Of a stretch of 64,000 nt of DNA, positions 44,720-56,838 are shown one piece after another (position 1 is the stretch's first letter; every line of letters starts with the position of its first letter). Source of the stretch: Fagopyrum homotropicum. Taxonomy: Eukaryota > Streptophyta > Magnoliopsida > Caryophyllales > Polygonaceae. The notes beneath the pieces are model-generated. The model had not been told where the DNA came from and ran no database searches. It saw nothing but the letters and a program-made list of their open reading frames with translations. The position numbers and the translations under genes are program-made. The stretch covers positions 136,320,981-136,384,980 of the forward strand of contig BSWB01000001.1 in the NCBI GenBank assembly GCA_033239125.1, written 5' to 3'.

Positions 44720-46217
44720 TGATAGGTGATGGAATCACTATCATTTAGGGTAGTTTTTAGAGTCTTTTTATTGCATTAGAGTCAGTTTATACTACTAACT
44801 CCTTGGTCCAGAAGAAGAAGATCAAAAGAAGCTAAGGAAGGAGTTATAAGCACTTAGGAGTAAAGATCGATCAAGAAGCAAAGTTTTTGTTGCTCCACCA
44901 CTCCCGCGGGCCCTTGCAGCCGCCCCAGCGGGTGACACTTTCCACTGAAGCGCCCCCAGCACCTTCACCAGCGCCGGCCAAGATGCAGGTCACCGCCCCT
45001 GCGCCACCCAGCGGCGCCCCTGCGGTGACTTGCCTTGACAAGATGAAGATCAGCACCCCTGCGCCTGGCCTGCGCCTTGCCCTGGGAGTTGGAAGATGAA
45101 GAGTCTGTGTCATCGCCCCTGCGTTGGCCTTAAGGCGCCCCTGCGCCTTGACATCAGAAACGTCAAGAAGGTGAAAGGTTAGACGTTGAAGTGCATTAAA
45201 GATCCGCCCCAGCGGAGCTGTGTAGCCGCCCCAGCGGTTATGAAGAAGATCAACCGATTTTGCCTAAACCGCCCCTGCGGGTCCTGAAGGCCGCCCCTGC
45301 GGTTTAACGCCAGAAGCTTTACTCCGGCTGTTTACACCACCTTTATGGCATTAGAGGTGGCTGTTTTAGGCCGGCTATTTACTTCTAATTAAATGTCTTT
45401 TGTAGTATAAATAGTCCATGGCTGATTGCTAGAATTATCTAGGCTTTTTCCCACAAAATCCACTTTAGACTTGAGTTTTCCATTGTAATGAGTTGCTAAC
45501 TCCTTTGCTACATTGGGTTGGTTTGAAGCTGCTTTGTTACTTTGGTTGTAAGTCCTTTTAATATAAGTCTTTTATTCAGTAATGCTTTGTGTTTCCTTGA
45601 TCTCCATTGTTTAATTGCATGTTAACTATTACTTGAGATTGATCACCTTAGGTTCTAAAGTGCATGTAAACAACTAGGATTAATAGGTTCCGGGTTCGGG
45701 TCTTTAATCTAGTAGCAACTTTAAGTAATAACGGGTTGTAATTACTTAAAGAAAAGGAACACAAATATAAAGATAAGTTTAACGGTTTTAATCTTCTCTT
45801 TATATCCCTTTGTCTTTGTTTGATGTTAACTTATTATTTGTTCTTGTAGGTTTACGGAACTTTAATAGGTTAAGTTGTGTTGATGCCGGTTGGCTCAACA
45901 CGTATGTATGATCGAGACGGGAGATTACTTAAAAGCTTGTAAAAGGAATACACCAAAGTAGAAATTGCATGCTAAGAATCAACCTAGTGTAGGTTCACCC
46001 ATTATTGTCTTATTTGTCGTATTAATCGTTTCATAAGTTTTTGTACATCAATTCAACCAAACCCCCCCTTGTGTCACTTGTCCTTATAATCAATAATTGC
46101 ATCTAAAACACCTCAACTCTCTTGGGTTCGACCCTTACTTACTATACTTGTTCTTAGTGATAAGTCGGGATTTACTTTTGATTGGGTATAAACGACCATA
46201 GAAATACCTTCTAGTCA
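44720..46217 (+). repeat. B 3' LTR
   Basis: 1498 bp, TGATAGGTGATGG...TCTAGTCA, preceded by the PPT TAAGTATGGGGGAGAT at 44704-44719. A 27-bp near copy of its start (GTGATGGAATCACTATCATT on) sits upstream at 44671-44697. Confidence 0.93.
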
Positions 46218-46222
46218 CCTTG

Positions 46223-49200
46223 CTTTTGACCTTTCAGAAGATCCCGCCTATAAATTCTGAAACAATGGTCTCAAACATATCCAGGTACTTTACTAAGTGT
46301 CTAAAGTTCTTTGCTAGGCCACTCATTTGGTCTTGTCTCGTTAGTATGACCCAGTCGGACCGTCTATCCGTTAATGAATTATCACCTGCCCTTGGTCAGG
46401 CTTTCAACTTTCTATAACCCAAAAATCACACTCCATGCAGAGATTTTTATATCAATCTATAATTTCTTAACTTGAGGTTATAGTTGGCATAACATTGAGT
46501 TTCCCGTTTTGTGGGTTACGGGCCCACCACGCTTTCGTTGCGCAACTGTGATTAATCCCTTGTCACCCATTAATCATAATTGCGCCTTCCATGAGTCAAG
46601 ATAATTTACCCAATTCCTACTCGTAATTTCTCTTCTCATAATGGTAGGGTTCTCTTAAGCCGACCTTCGGTCTAGGGTGGTTTACTATAATAAAGGAAAA
46701 GCTCGTACTCAAGCAGTGACTATTGGTTGTTCAAAAACCTCGGGATAAACTGTCCGTATTTGTCGAAGCTTATGGTCCACGACTCCCCTTGGGTTTCATA
46801 ATTGGTCTAGGAAATCCTCAGCAATATAGCTCACCGATTACGCCTCCTTGGAGGGATTAAAACGTGTGGTCTTGGAATTCCCCGGAATTCACTTAGGTCC
46901 CATCAAAACTCTACCTACTACTCGTTAGGACTACTCAATGTGGTGATACTTCAACAATCCTTTTGACTTCCAACTTCGGAGTACATCACGTTGACTTACA
47001 AGTCATTACTCTAACCTATTTACCATCTTGACATGCATTTTTCTGTTTAGCTCCCACTTCTTGAGGTGCGGTCACGTGCCTACTTCAAAACACATCACAA
47101 CAATAATATTAACTACAACATGGTCTCTGATGCTTGTCTTGTCACCTATTCTACTAGGTGACTAATCTTATACATTTTCTTTGTCCGAATTAGTCTCTAA
47201 CCGTCAGTTGATCATTACTACTCATTCAGTGTTGAAACCTTAGTTATCTTGTATTCTTGCATAGATTTCATAGACGCGTCCTCATCCCCACACTTTATTT
47301 ACATTTAGCAAGACTCCCTCTTTGATACATGACTTTTGTTGAACATCTCCTGATATCATTTGTATATGCACATCACATGTATGTGACTTCCTCCAAAAAT
47401 CCGATCTCTCGACTCACATCTTACTAGGTAGTCCTATACTCCTGCCGCTTTATCTTCTCTAAGTCTTCATACCCCATATGATAGTTACACCCCATTGAGT
47501 TTTTCTCGTATGATCTTACGAACTACGTCATTTGAAATACGCGGTTTCACAACTACTCACTCATCTATATATAACTGAGTTTGGAATACCACCATTTCTC
47601 CTTAAACTCCTATACAAACACTTCTTGGTACCTATCTACCTGGCGTGATATCGGGTCCGTATAATAACCTTCAGTCATTCCATATTACTCTTTCTCATGT
47701 CTATTCAACCCAAAATGTATACTCTACCTACAACTACCTCCCAACTCGACAAGACACTCCACCAAAGCACTAAGTCAAAAATCTCTATGTTTGTGCCGCC
47801 TCTCTAACTCTAGTTATTCCGTGTTACATCTTTTGTCACAAAAGCTCCCTTTTTTTAACTCTCGGGGGACCGAGAACCATCATTTCTATTTGTGTGGAAT
47901 GTTAAGAACCCTCTGTCTTTATTGACGTAGGATATGATCAAATTCATCAGTTCCTTCTTACTCTTCTAGTCCTTTTTACACATCCATCCGTACTGTGATC
48001 ACCCTAATCTTAGCCCGTAGACAGGCAACTGCTCACAACCATTTCCTTTATCTCTTTAAGGACCTAAGGGGTTATTTCCTTCCAAATCTTCTCCTTAACT
48101 TCTTAACTTAGAGTTACTGGATTGAACTCGTTCTATGTTACTATTAAGAGCATTAGTACTTGTATCGATTTAATTTCATCATTGTCACCGTTAACCTCTT
48201 GCAGAGATCCTCTATATATCAACCGGTTGCCCTTATAAATCCACTGTTATTATCTGCCGACTAGTCATCCATAGTCTCCCATATACGTAAATCCTCAATT
48301 GTTACTAGATAGTAGGTAGTTGATCTTCTACAACATCATAGACTTACTTTTCTTCTATTTACTGCGATGTGGATATATTGGGTGAAAAGTTATTCATTCA
48401 AGGTTATCTGTGTATACATCTGTAGCTCCTTCTCGATCTATTCCTTTCTTTCTCTCTATTATATCACTTTGCCCGAGTGCAGTTATGTTACTCATATGCC
48501 AACTATAGCGGTTTATCAATTCTTCCAGATAGCTTGTAGACGCATCTTTGTAAATCCTTGGATATAAATTTCCATCCACTTGCGGTTTCTCTTGTCTGAA
48601 CCGTTGGTGTCGGTAACCGAGTCCCGTGTTGAGTGAGAGGTCATATTGGAATCTTAAGTCTACCCAGATCATTTTGACTTAATTTTCTCCCTTCGTTAGC
48701 GTTGGTTTGTAACATTGCCTTTATGAAAATCCGTTATTTCCGTTAAAGGCTTCTACCCTCTTTAATACATGCGACGGGAATTCTTTCAAAATTCTCGTAT
48801 CTCTGAAGAAGTCAATATGTCTCCATAGTTATGATATTTATCTTTCGTCCTGAAGCTCAACTGTAAATTTCCATCTTTGTACTCCTTTAGTCCTTCATAT
48901 TGGGTCAAAACCCTATTCTTTGGACTCTCGTGTCTTCTAGAAAGTCACTCCACCTCTATGTTTATGAAATCCACCTTCCACTTTCTATCAACCTGTAAGC
49001 TTTCATTGTGTGGCTCTTTGATTCTTCGTATTGGGATTGACAATGTATCTCATCCTGACTCCTACGCTTATGATTGTCTCAGTTTCCCATCTTAATTGTG
49101 GTGTCAAGTAGCTTGTCAAGAGTGATCATATTCCGCTCTGCTTCTAGCCTCAAACTTTCACCTTCTGGTCCTTCAGTAAGCTTAGATTCAATGCCTCTTG

Positions 49201-49898
49201 TCTGGATCACTACTATATTTCACCTTGACTTTGATGCCTATGTGTAATTTTGAAGGCATCCACCTTATTTGTAACGTTGTTTACACCACACTTGAAAGAA
49301 CCTATGGGTTGTCACTTCCAATTTGTATACTTGCCGGTCATCCAACGCTTTTCTGGAACTACTCTCATGTACATTCTTCAATTGGTCCTACTGACTTGAC
49401 TCGGAATTCCCTTCTTATCATCGTCGTTGGTGTTGTCTTTTAGTCCTCACTTTTCCGTCTCGACGTTCCTCAAAAAGTTCGACGGAGTTGTCCGGACGTT
49501 CGCCTACCCTAATGCTCATATGTTGAGCGTACTTATGCTTACGTTGAAACCCTTCCAATATACTTAGGTGTGTCAACGGAGTAAGGATATCATTCTGTTA
49601 TCTATGTTAAGGGCATAATATAACTATAATTTCTACTAATCTTTGGCATATGCTTATCTATATCACATATCTTTAATAATTAATCTCATAAATCAAAAGA
49701 GTGTACAAACCTAAAGTCCATACTAAGCATACTGAAATCCGCGGTAGTAGTGGTGGTCAGTCATACTTTCTATTCCCAACCAGACTATGCATGCATTTGA
49801 AAACCAAAAGTCCTTTTTAAACTCAAATCCCTTTTCGGGTTCTGCTTAAGTACTTATTTGGTCTTTCAGAAGATTTCAAGTGTCATTGTTGCCAACCT
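46223..49898 (-). other. C internal region, gag-pol side, eroded
   Basis: About 3.7 kb. On the minus strand the leader next to the PBS matches D (words such as CAGAACCCGAAA and CCACCACTACTACCGCGGAT). Beyond it I could not read any gag, PR, RT or IN motif in any frame; the longest open frame is 92 codons and matches nothing I know. I treat it as a fully decayed coding region. Confidence 0.55.
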
Positions 49899-49913
49899 AA
49901 AGCTCTGATACCA
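49899..49913 (-). promoter_or_regulatory. C primer binding site, tRNA-iMet
   Basis: The minus strand reads TGGTATCAGAGCTTT, three bases from the 5' LTR end. Confidence 0.88.
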
Positions 49914-49916
49914 AGT

Positions 49917-52512
49917 TGTAACACCCCGAATTCTCATAACTCGGAGCATTACTGGTTAGGACCTCACAATGGGTCCCGACCTTAGTTTGACAACAATTTT
50001 ACTAGGATCTTGCAACAAGACACAAAGAAGAAAAACTAAAATTCATAAAAATAGTATTTTGAAGAGATGAATGCAACAACGTCTAACAGCCCACAGTACT
50101 TAAACAACGTAAAAGTCTAATTGTCATAATACGTAGAAAGGAACAACAAAACAAACACCCAATCCCACTCTAAGGAGTACGGAGACCCAGCTGACCACTA
50201 CTTCCGGATCACTCAGTTGCTGCTCTAAGTTGCGGTGAAACTAAAACACAACTGAACAACCATTAGCTAGCTACCTAAACATTAGATAAAATAATAATAG
50301 CACACACACACATCATAGCAAAAATAAACACTCATCATGCTTTCAAACAATCAATTTATTATCTTTAATTAGGTCATTCACTCTTACTCATGATACTTAT
50401 TTTGTGACACAAGGGATTCCCAAACCTCGCCTCCGCCCCCGTGTAACTATCAGGAATGGATCCGATGCATCTCACCTTGTACCTGTATGGTCTGGGTATA
50501 GAGAACCTCCCAGTCTCCTGGCAGAGCTGGGTAGTGATGTCACGGCCCGCTATACATACACTTGGGCCTTAAAATATAATAATAACAATCGTCCTATCAA
50601 GTTTTTAATTATAAAGACACATAATCTTAAACGCCTGTCATACAAGGCACATGGATCAAAATACATCCCATAATCTTAGAAGTCTATAACTTATAAGATG
50701 AACAAACTCATCAAGAGAAAATTACTAAAATGCCCTCTTAAGGTAAAAATGACTATTTTACCCCCGGTCCCGAAATTCCCAGATTTGTCTAAAACTTAGT
50801 TTCAATCTCTCCTTTGGAACCCATTTCCACAATCTAGTTCTTACGGAAAAGTTTGGTAAAGATTTATAATAGTTACACAAAATTCTAGATTTTCACAAAA
50901 AGTCGTTAAGGTCCGACTTTGGGTTAAGATACGAGGCTTGAATAAAAAGATACAAATTTCGGAATAAATCTCTAGATTCTATATGATATGCATACTAATC
51001 ATAGGAGCAAATATCTCTAAAAAATATTCAACCATAACTCCTACATAAATATCTAAAGTTGGATAAAAAGCTAGTATTTCTATACTTAACCAATTTTTTT
51101 CCTCTGCTGGAAAACAACCCTACTGCTCTACTATGGGACCTTATAACTTCTAATCTGACCGTTACTTCATTCCCAATTATTAACACGTAAACTACATATA
51201 TCTATCTACAACATATCAAAAATTCAACGGTGGATTCTCGATCTAAGATATCAAAATTAGAGCTTAAATTCAGTAGGTCAAGGTTGTAAAATAGGGTAAG
51301 CAGTAGGTCTCCACTTCGATTCCTGTTGTCAACATATATCACCATTAAATCTATCCAGAGGTCCCTAGTTCGAGTCTCACTGACCACAGAAAATTCTGTA
51401 TAACCTTTACCAACGTCCTAGGCTCGATTCCTATGGAGAGCACTAACATAAGCACACAAACAACCTCTCTTGTGTATGGACTAAGACAAGAAGGTTTGTA
51501 GGTGCTTACTACAAGGCTTGCAACTCTCTGTTCCTTGCTGGCGTGTGTGCTGCAGACAGTGCCCTCTCCTTCCTACCGACTACGCTGCAGAGAGGAAGAC
51601 AATGGAGATGATTGAAAAGGTAAGCAAGGTTCCAAGGGGTAGATTGGTTACGTGATTGCACTGAATCTATGGATTGTCGACAAGGAGATGCAACTTCAGA
51701 CTCGGATCCGACTGCATAGGGTGAAGGTGAGACGTTATTTTCCATGTGTTAGATCTATCTAGACTGGGCACGAAGGAGGCGCTATACCTGAGTCCAACCG
51801 CGCTAAATCTTCTGGCGTGCACTTGACTGTGATGAAAGACGGCTCCAATACTCTACTTCGGAGGTGACAGAGGGGGGAGAGGCGGAACCAGTCGGCTATA
51901 GCTGTGAGATGGGGAGCGGGAGATGGCGATCGATTGCTGTGATGAGGATGAACCTTTGCAGAAGAAAGGGCTGGGAAGGAAATGCTGAACGTGGACGGGA
52001 ATCAGGACGGCAGTTTCTGTATGGGAAACGTGTCATCTATTGCGAGATCTGCGGAGGCGTTACGCAAGGATCTGTCCTTGCTCCAGCTCAGCACACGTAA
52101 GGGAGCAGCAGCCATCCGTTAGCTAGGCCGGTTCTCGATGGGCCTGCTGGCTAGGAGCGTGTACCAAAGTCTGGGGATGGGCCAACAACAAGGATAGGAA
52201 GAGAGATGGGCTGAGACAGACATGGGCCAAGGAAGGGAGTAAGGGGAGGTGGGCTGTCACTTGTTGTCTGACCTTGTCACAATGTTGTCGGGCTTCGTCA
52301 TGGCCTCGTCTCAGCTTTGTTATGGTCTCGTCAAAAGACGTCGTTATGACTTAGATTAGGGTTTGATAAAATTCATCATTTTATGTGACTAAAAAGTACA
52401 TGAAATGATAGAATGTGTTCTAGTACAAACCTAGGTAGAATTAGGAAAGGTCAACGGATCGAAAAACCGGTTTGACTCGGACTAAACGGAATTAAATATT
52501 CCGGATATTACA
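49917..52512 (-). repeat. C 5' LTR
   Basis: 2596 bp, the same order of sequence as 33058-35807 with scattered substitutions and an approximately 120-bp deletion near 50620. Confidence 0.88.
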
Positions 52513-52901
52513 TATCTATCATGATTCTTCTAACTTTTGGATAGTTAGCTAACAGTTGATTGTTATGTTGTTTAGATTTTCCACATGCTAGATCATTGGT
52601 CGAGTGATCTGGAAGGTAGTGGTCAGCCGGGTCTCCGTACTCCATATGATGGGGCAGTTGTTGTCTTATCAGACTTTCCTTCTTAGCACGTTGTCTATAG
52701 AGATTATGATCTTAAGTTATACTTTTGGCTGATCTTCTCATGATGTTGCATCCATAACATTAAAACTTTGTTTCATGATTTTCGTTTTCCTTGTTTGTGT
52801 CTTGTTGTAAGATTAGTGAAATTGTTGTCAAACTAGGGTCGGGACCCATCGTGAGGTCCTAACATGTAACTCTCCGAGTTCTTTGAACTTGGGGTGTTAC
52901 A
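52513..52901 (+). mobile_element. Gypsy D LTR, right end
   Basis: Continues the D LTR cut at 33057. It carries CTGGAAGGTAGTGGTCAGCC, GGGTCTCCGTACTCC and GGGTCGGGACCCATCGTGAG, the reverse complement of C LTR landmarks, and ends GGGGTGTTACA. Confidence 0.82.
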
Positions 52902-53171
52902 ACATGGTATCAGAGGTCTAGGTTGACAACAATGGCACTTAAAATCTTCTAAAGGACTAGATAAGTAAATAAACAGAACCCGAAAGGGATCTGAACTTTT
53001 CAAAGAAACTTTTGGTTTTCAAAACACATGCATAGTCGGAATGAGATAGAAAGTACGGTTGACCACCACTACTACCGCGGATCTCGGCATGCTTAGTATG
53101 TATATATTAGAATTAAATTTATGTTCGACCAGTTAAGTAGATCATAACTTTAGTCACTATAACTCGTGCAG
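52902..53171 (+). promoter_or_regulatory. D primer binding site (tRNA-iMet) and leader
   Basis: TGGTATCAGAGG at 52905-52916, three bases after the LTR. The following leader matches the C leader in reverse (CAGAACCCGAAAGGGATCTG, CCACCACTACTACCGCGGAT). Confidence 0.82.
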
Positions 53172-53300
53172 ATGACACGTACTAGGGCTACACCAGCTAC
53201 AAGTCGAGGTAGAGGTCGTCCACCTCTTTCTCCGGTTGGACGAGGTAGGGGTGATAGAACTCCTGCTATTAGAGGACGAGGCCGTGGGCATAGGGTGTAG
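53172..53300 (+). pseudogene. D gag, N-terminal start only
   Basis: ATG at 53172 opens a 42-residue frame, MTRTRATPATSRGRGRPPLS followed by GRGRGDRTPAIRGRGRG, and ends at TAG 53298-53300. Arg/Gly-rich gag starts at this distance from the PBS are common in plant gypsy elements. Nothing recognisable follows, so D is truncated. Confidence 0.6.
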
Positions 53301-53612
53301 GGTGGTCGTTTAGATTGATACTTTGGTATCAAAGCCCATCTTCGAAACTCATCCCAAGAGCTCCATAACAACCGAGCGAAACACCTATTAAACGGCATGA
53401 AGATGGCAGTAGGGTGGCCGTTGTGTTGCGTTTGGCTATCCGTCGGCGCCGCTATGAAGGGTTTAGTAATATTCGATTAATCTTTGGAAAACATATATTC
53501 TGTGTAACCTTAGACTCTGATTTCTCCCCATATATAAGTATATCTCGGTCTTAGGGTTAGATACGTTGATTCCTCCTAAATTCAGTAGTCTTCTAATTCC
53601 TTCTTAAATAGT
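53301..53612. other. Remnant between D and A2
   Basis: No coding or repeat feature was recognised. It contains TTGGTATCAAAGCCCATC near 53320, which is PBS-like but without an LTR edge beside it. The last five bases, ATAGT, would be the left TSD of A2; its partner is outside the window. Confidence 0.4.
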
Positions 53613-55357
53613 TGTTCGCTCCAAACGGTGTGTGCAAGCTTTAAATTTATAACCCTAGACTTAAGCTTAAAACAAGGATGCGAACCCGCAGTGTACGGGT
53701 CAATCGTAGTAAAAGCAAGAAAATTCCAGGGGTTGATCACAGGGACTCGGTGAAACAAAGTCAATACGGTGTGCTTATGTCAATACTAACCACAAGAGCG
53801 ATTAACACAATCAAAGATGAATAAGAAGTCAATAAAGCAAACATGCAATTCTAGGGATTAAAGCATCTAGTTGTGGTTCCAACTCAAGATCTATAGATAA
53901 GCGGACAAAGCTGAGATTTTTGCGTGGGGAAGGTGTTTCTAAAGTGGAGTAGATCACCGGGTAAGTCTCACTACACACTAATCCTAAACCGTAACTCCTA
54001 TTACCGGGTAAGTCTCAAGGAATCAAGATAAAGAACTATAACCTCAAACTAACATACCATCTAAGGGAATAGAATCAACCTTTACCGGGTAAGTCTCAGG
54101 CTAACTCACAAAGATGGGATGGAAGCACACTCAAACCCCAATAAAGGATAAACCTTTATTACCTACACTTATGATCGTCAATACACAAACTAAGGAATTA
54201 CCGGGTAAGTCTCATCCTAAGCTTGCTTTGAACCAGAAAAGGTGTAATAAGAATAGGATTTGGCAAACTCTAACACTTAACTCTCAGTTATGGATCAGAT
54301 AAGTCACCTCGGTCAGAAGAATTCCACCCCGGCCGAGATGTTCATCAACCGAACGAGATGCTTAGGGTTAAGATTAAAGACTCGAACTTTCAGGATCCTA
54401 CTGGAATCTAAGATTATTCTATCATCGTTTTTCCCACAACCTTCAGCCAATCACCCTAGAATCACACAAGGAAATTAGCCACTCATCATCATAATGAAAG
54501 TATTAAAATATATGGGAAGAAAGTGAATATTTGAACAAAGAAGAATTTAATGAAAAGACTTCAATAACTGAATCAAATATCACAACAAAGCGTTCCTTGG
54601 ATGGCAATCCAAAAAGATAAGACAACAATTGAGGGAATTGAAGACAATCTTACAAAACCCTCCAATAAAGCTATAAAAGCTATGGACTTCAATCTTCCTT
54701 CAACCTTCAAAAAGGTTCTTCAAAAACTCCCAAACTGGAGTGCGGCTGCTGCTGCTGCGTGCTATAAACCCTGATCGACGGTATAGCGTGATGTCGGAAT
54801 TGTGGAAATCCAACCCTTTTTATAGGAAAATAACCCTCCAAAGATAATAAATCTTAGAAAGATATTTTCCCATAAATATAGGTAAAATATATGATTCTGC
54901 ATATCTCCTTCCTTCCAGGAGCCAAGCCCAAAAATATAAGATCTCTTTCCAATTTTAAAAGATCTCAGCCAAGAATAAAATATTCTCGCCGCGTCCTAGG
55001 TGTTCGCCTCGGTCGAGTCGGCGTCTCTGGATCACCTCGGTCGAGATGAATCTCTGGTCAACCGAGGTGAGTCACAACTGAATGTGAAATCTCTCAAAAC
55101 TGGTCCAAAGTAAATTTTTAATCCATAGCTATGCTCCCTGGATGTAGCTCCAAATGACTCATGACTCCTTTTGCTCCTTTTTGATGCAAAACGTACCATT
55201 TTACCTGCAATTACAACAAAACTAGGTGTAGACCTCGATTCTCGCAAAGGTAGATGAAATGGTAGTAAAATCACATAACGTACATACAAACATGCAGATT
55301 ATGAAAGATAAAACGTCCAAACAAACCCCAAAATATAGATTATAATTCATGCTATCA
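53613..55357 (-). repeat. A2 3' LTR
   Basis: 1745 bp on plus from TGTTCGCTCC to GCTATCA. It includes the 79-bp terminal segment missing in the A1 5' LTR, four ACCGGGTAAGTCTCA words (53958-54215), and family-A motifs near 54310-54345 and 55005-55070. Confidence 0.93.
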
Positions 55358-56838
55358 AAATACCCCATACTTAGCCCTTGCTTGTCCCCAAGCAAGTTCC
55401 TCATATAAAAGATAAGATAGAATGGATTATAAGTCAAGAAAATCAATGAAAAAGTCTTCCAAAAACATTTAATGGTGTGCAACTACCATAGATCACTCTA
55501 AGAGAGTACTTCCTGGAATTTAAAAACTCAATATGCTCAAAACATTTTATAAATATAAGAAAGTTGTTCATCTTTGCATAAAATCATAGAATGCATAATA
55601 AATCATAATTATCAAAATTAATCATGTATAATCCGATTTAAACCACTAAGTCAATCAACAAGCTCAAGGTCTCAAGGGCTTCCCAAAAGAAAAGGTCAAG
55701 AAACGTGTAGGGTAGGGATGTATGTAAGGTAATGTGGTGCTAGAATCCGGGAAAAGGATGAACTTCACTTTCACTTTGACTTGCAACATCTTCCACCAAT
55801 AAGCTTCGCTTATCTCACACTTTTTCTTTTTACTTTACTTTTTGGGATACATGGACAGAGGTGCACAATAACCGAAGCCTAGGAAATCTGCAATCATCAA
55901 TTTCTCGAGATGCATCAAACCCTTGATGCACATACCATGACCCGTTAGGAATATCGCTCAATCCGACTTTGGCAAGACACAAACACCCGGCTATGTGAAT
56001 GGTGCCGAGTTACTCATCTTCATGATTGACTTCCCCAAACCTATTATTGCTTTCTAACACTTTCACTTCCAGCCACTCCTCAACTTTAACTCCACTTGCT
56101 TTCACCACTTCTCTTGCTTCCAAATTCCCGGATAGGTAAAGGGAGGCAAAATGTATATGAGGGGCTAAGCATGATCAAGAAGAAGAAGAAGAAGAGAATG
56201 AATTACCTTGGTCTTTCCAAGAAGAAAGTGAGAGAACTTAACCTGCGGTGTCAACCTTCAAATTCAACATAATTTGGATAAAAACAAAGTATTAAACATG
56301 CCAATAATTTCAAACAAAGCATTTAGCAACTTAAACATATTATAAAACCTTTCAAACACATAAAAAATTTAAAACCAGTCGGTAAACAAGATCTTCACTG
56401 AGATCATATCCAGATAAGTAACACAAAAAATCGTTTTCGAAAACTCTCAGTTAACACACCTCGGTCGAGGTGTTCTTGGTTCAACCGAGGTGAAATGCCT
56501 CGTTTGGCCAAGACTGACTCGGTCGAGGTCAAAAAAATTTTTAAAACCATTTTTTTTTTTCGGTTTCCACGTTTTTCTCAATCAAATAACCTGTAGGTAT
56601 GCATGTAATATCAGATAATCATATAAATGCATAAGTGAAGCATAAAATAGAATATCCGATAAAATATAATACATCAAAGGTAGTCGAATAAAATACATCA
56701 CGTGGTCAGATAAGTACAAACACCCCATACTTGGTACACACTGTCCCAGTGGGTCAAATAAAAAGTCTAAACATGAGAGTACTCACCGGATAAATGGCCG
56801 AACTGCATAAAAGAAAATAAAGAAAATCCTGCAGCTCC
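55358..56838 (-). other. A2 polypurine tract and 3' non-coding region
   Basis: The PPT on minus is TAAGTATGGGGTATTT (55373-55358). The rest parallels A1 25849-27324, with motifs at 56455-56530. Confidence 0.8.

Larger units (their letters stand above)
36448..46217 (+). mobile_element. Gypsy element B (Athila/Tat-like, with integrase), degenerate, with TSD
   Basis: LTRs are 36448-37970 and 44720-46217. CCTTG at 36443-36447 and 46218-46222 is a perfect 5-bp TSD. The order is LTR, tRNA-Asp PBS, gag, PR, RT, RH, INT, GC-motif spacer, truncated additional ORF, PPT, LTR. Multiple stops and frameshifts, LTR divergence and small LTR indels make it older than A1. Confidence 0.95.
33058..52512 (-). 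mobile_element. Gypsy-like element C, long LTRs, coding region eroded, hosting element B
   Basis: LTRs are 33058-35807 and 49917-52512 (TGTAACACCCC...GGATATTACA on plus). Orientation is minus: an iMet PBS adjoins the right LTR and a PPT (TTAAGGGGGCACTGA) adjoins the left. The flanks GTTCT and TATCT are a poor 5-bp match, as expected if old. No protein domain is readable inside, so the gypsy assignment is inferred from relation to D, whose internal start encodes an Arg/Gly-rich gag beginning, and from LTR size. Confidence 0.8.

Noticed and set aside
48394..48672. 92-codon minus-strand frame in the C interior
   Set aside because: No gag, protease, RT or integrase motif; consistent with chance openness in decayed sequence.
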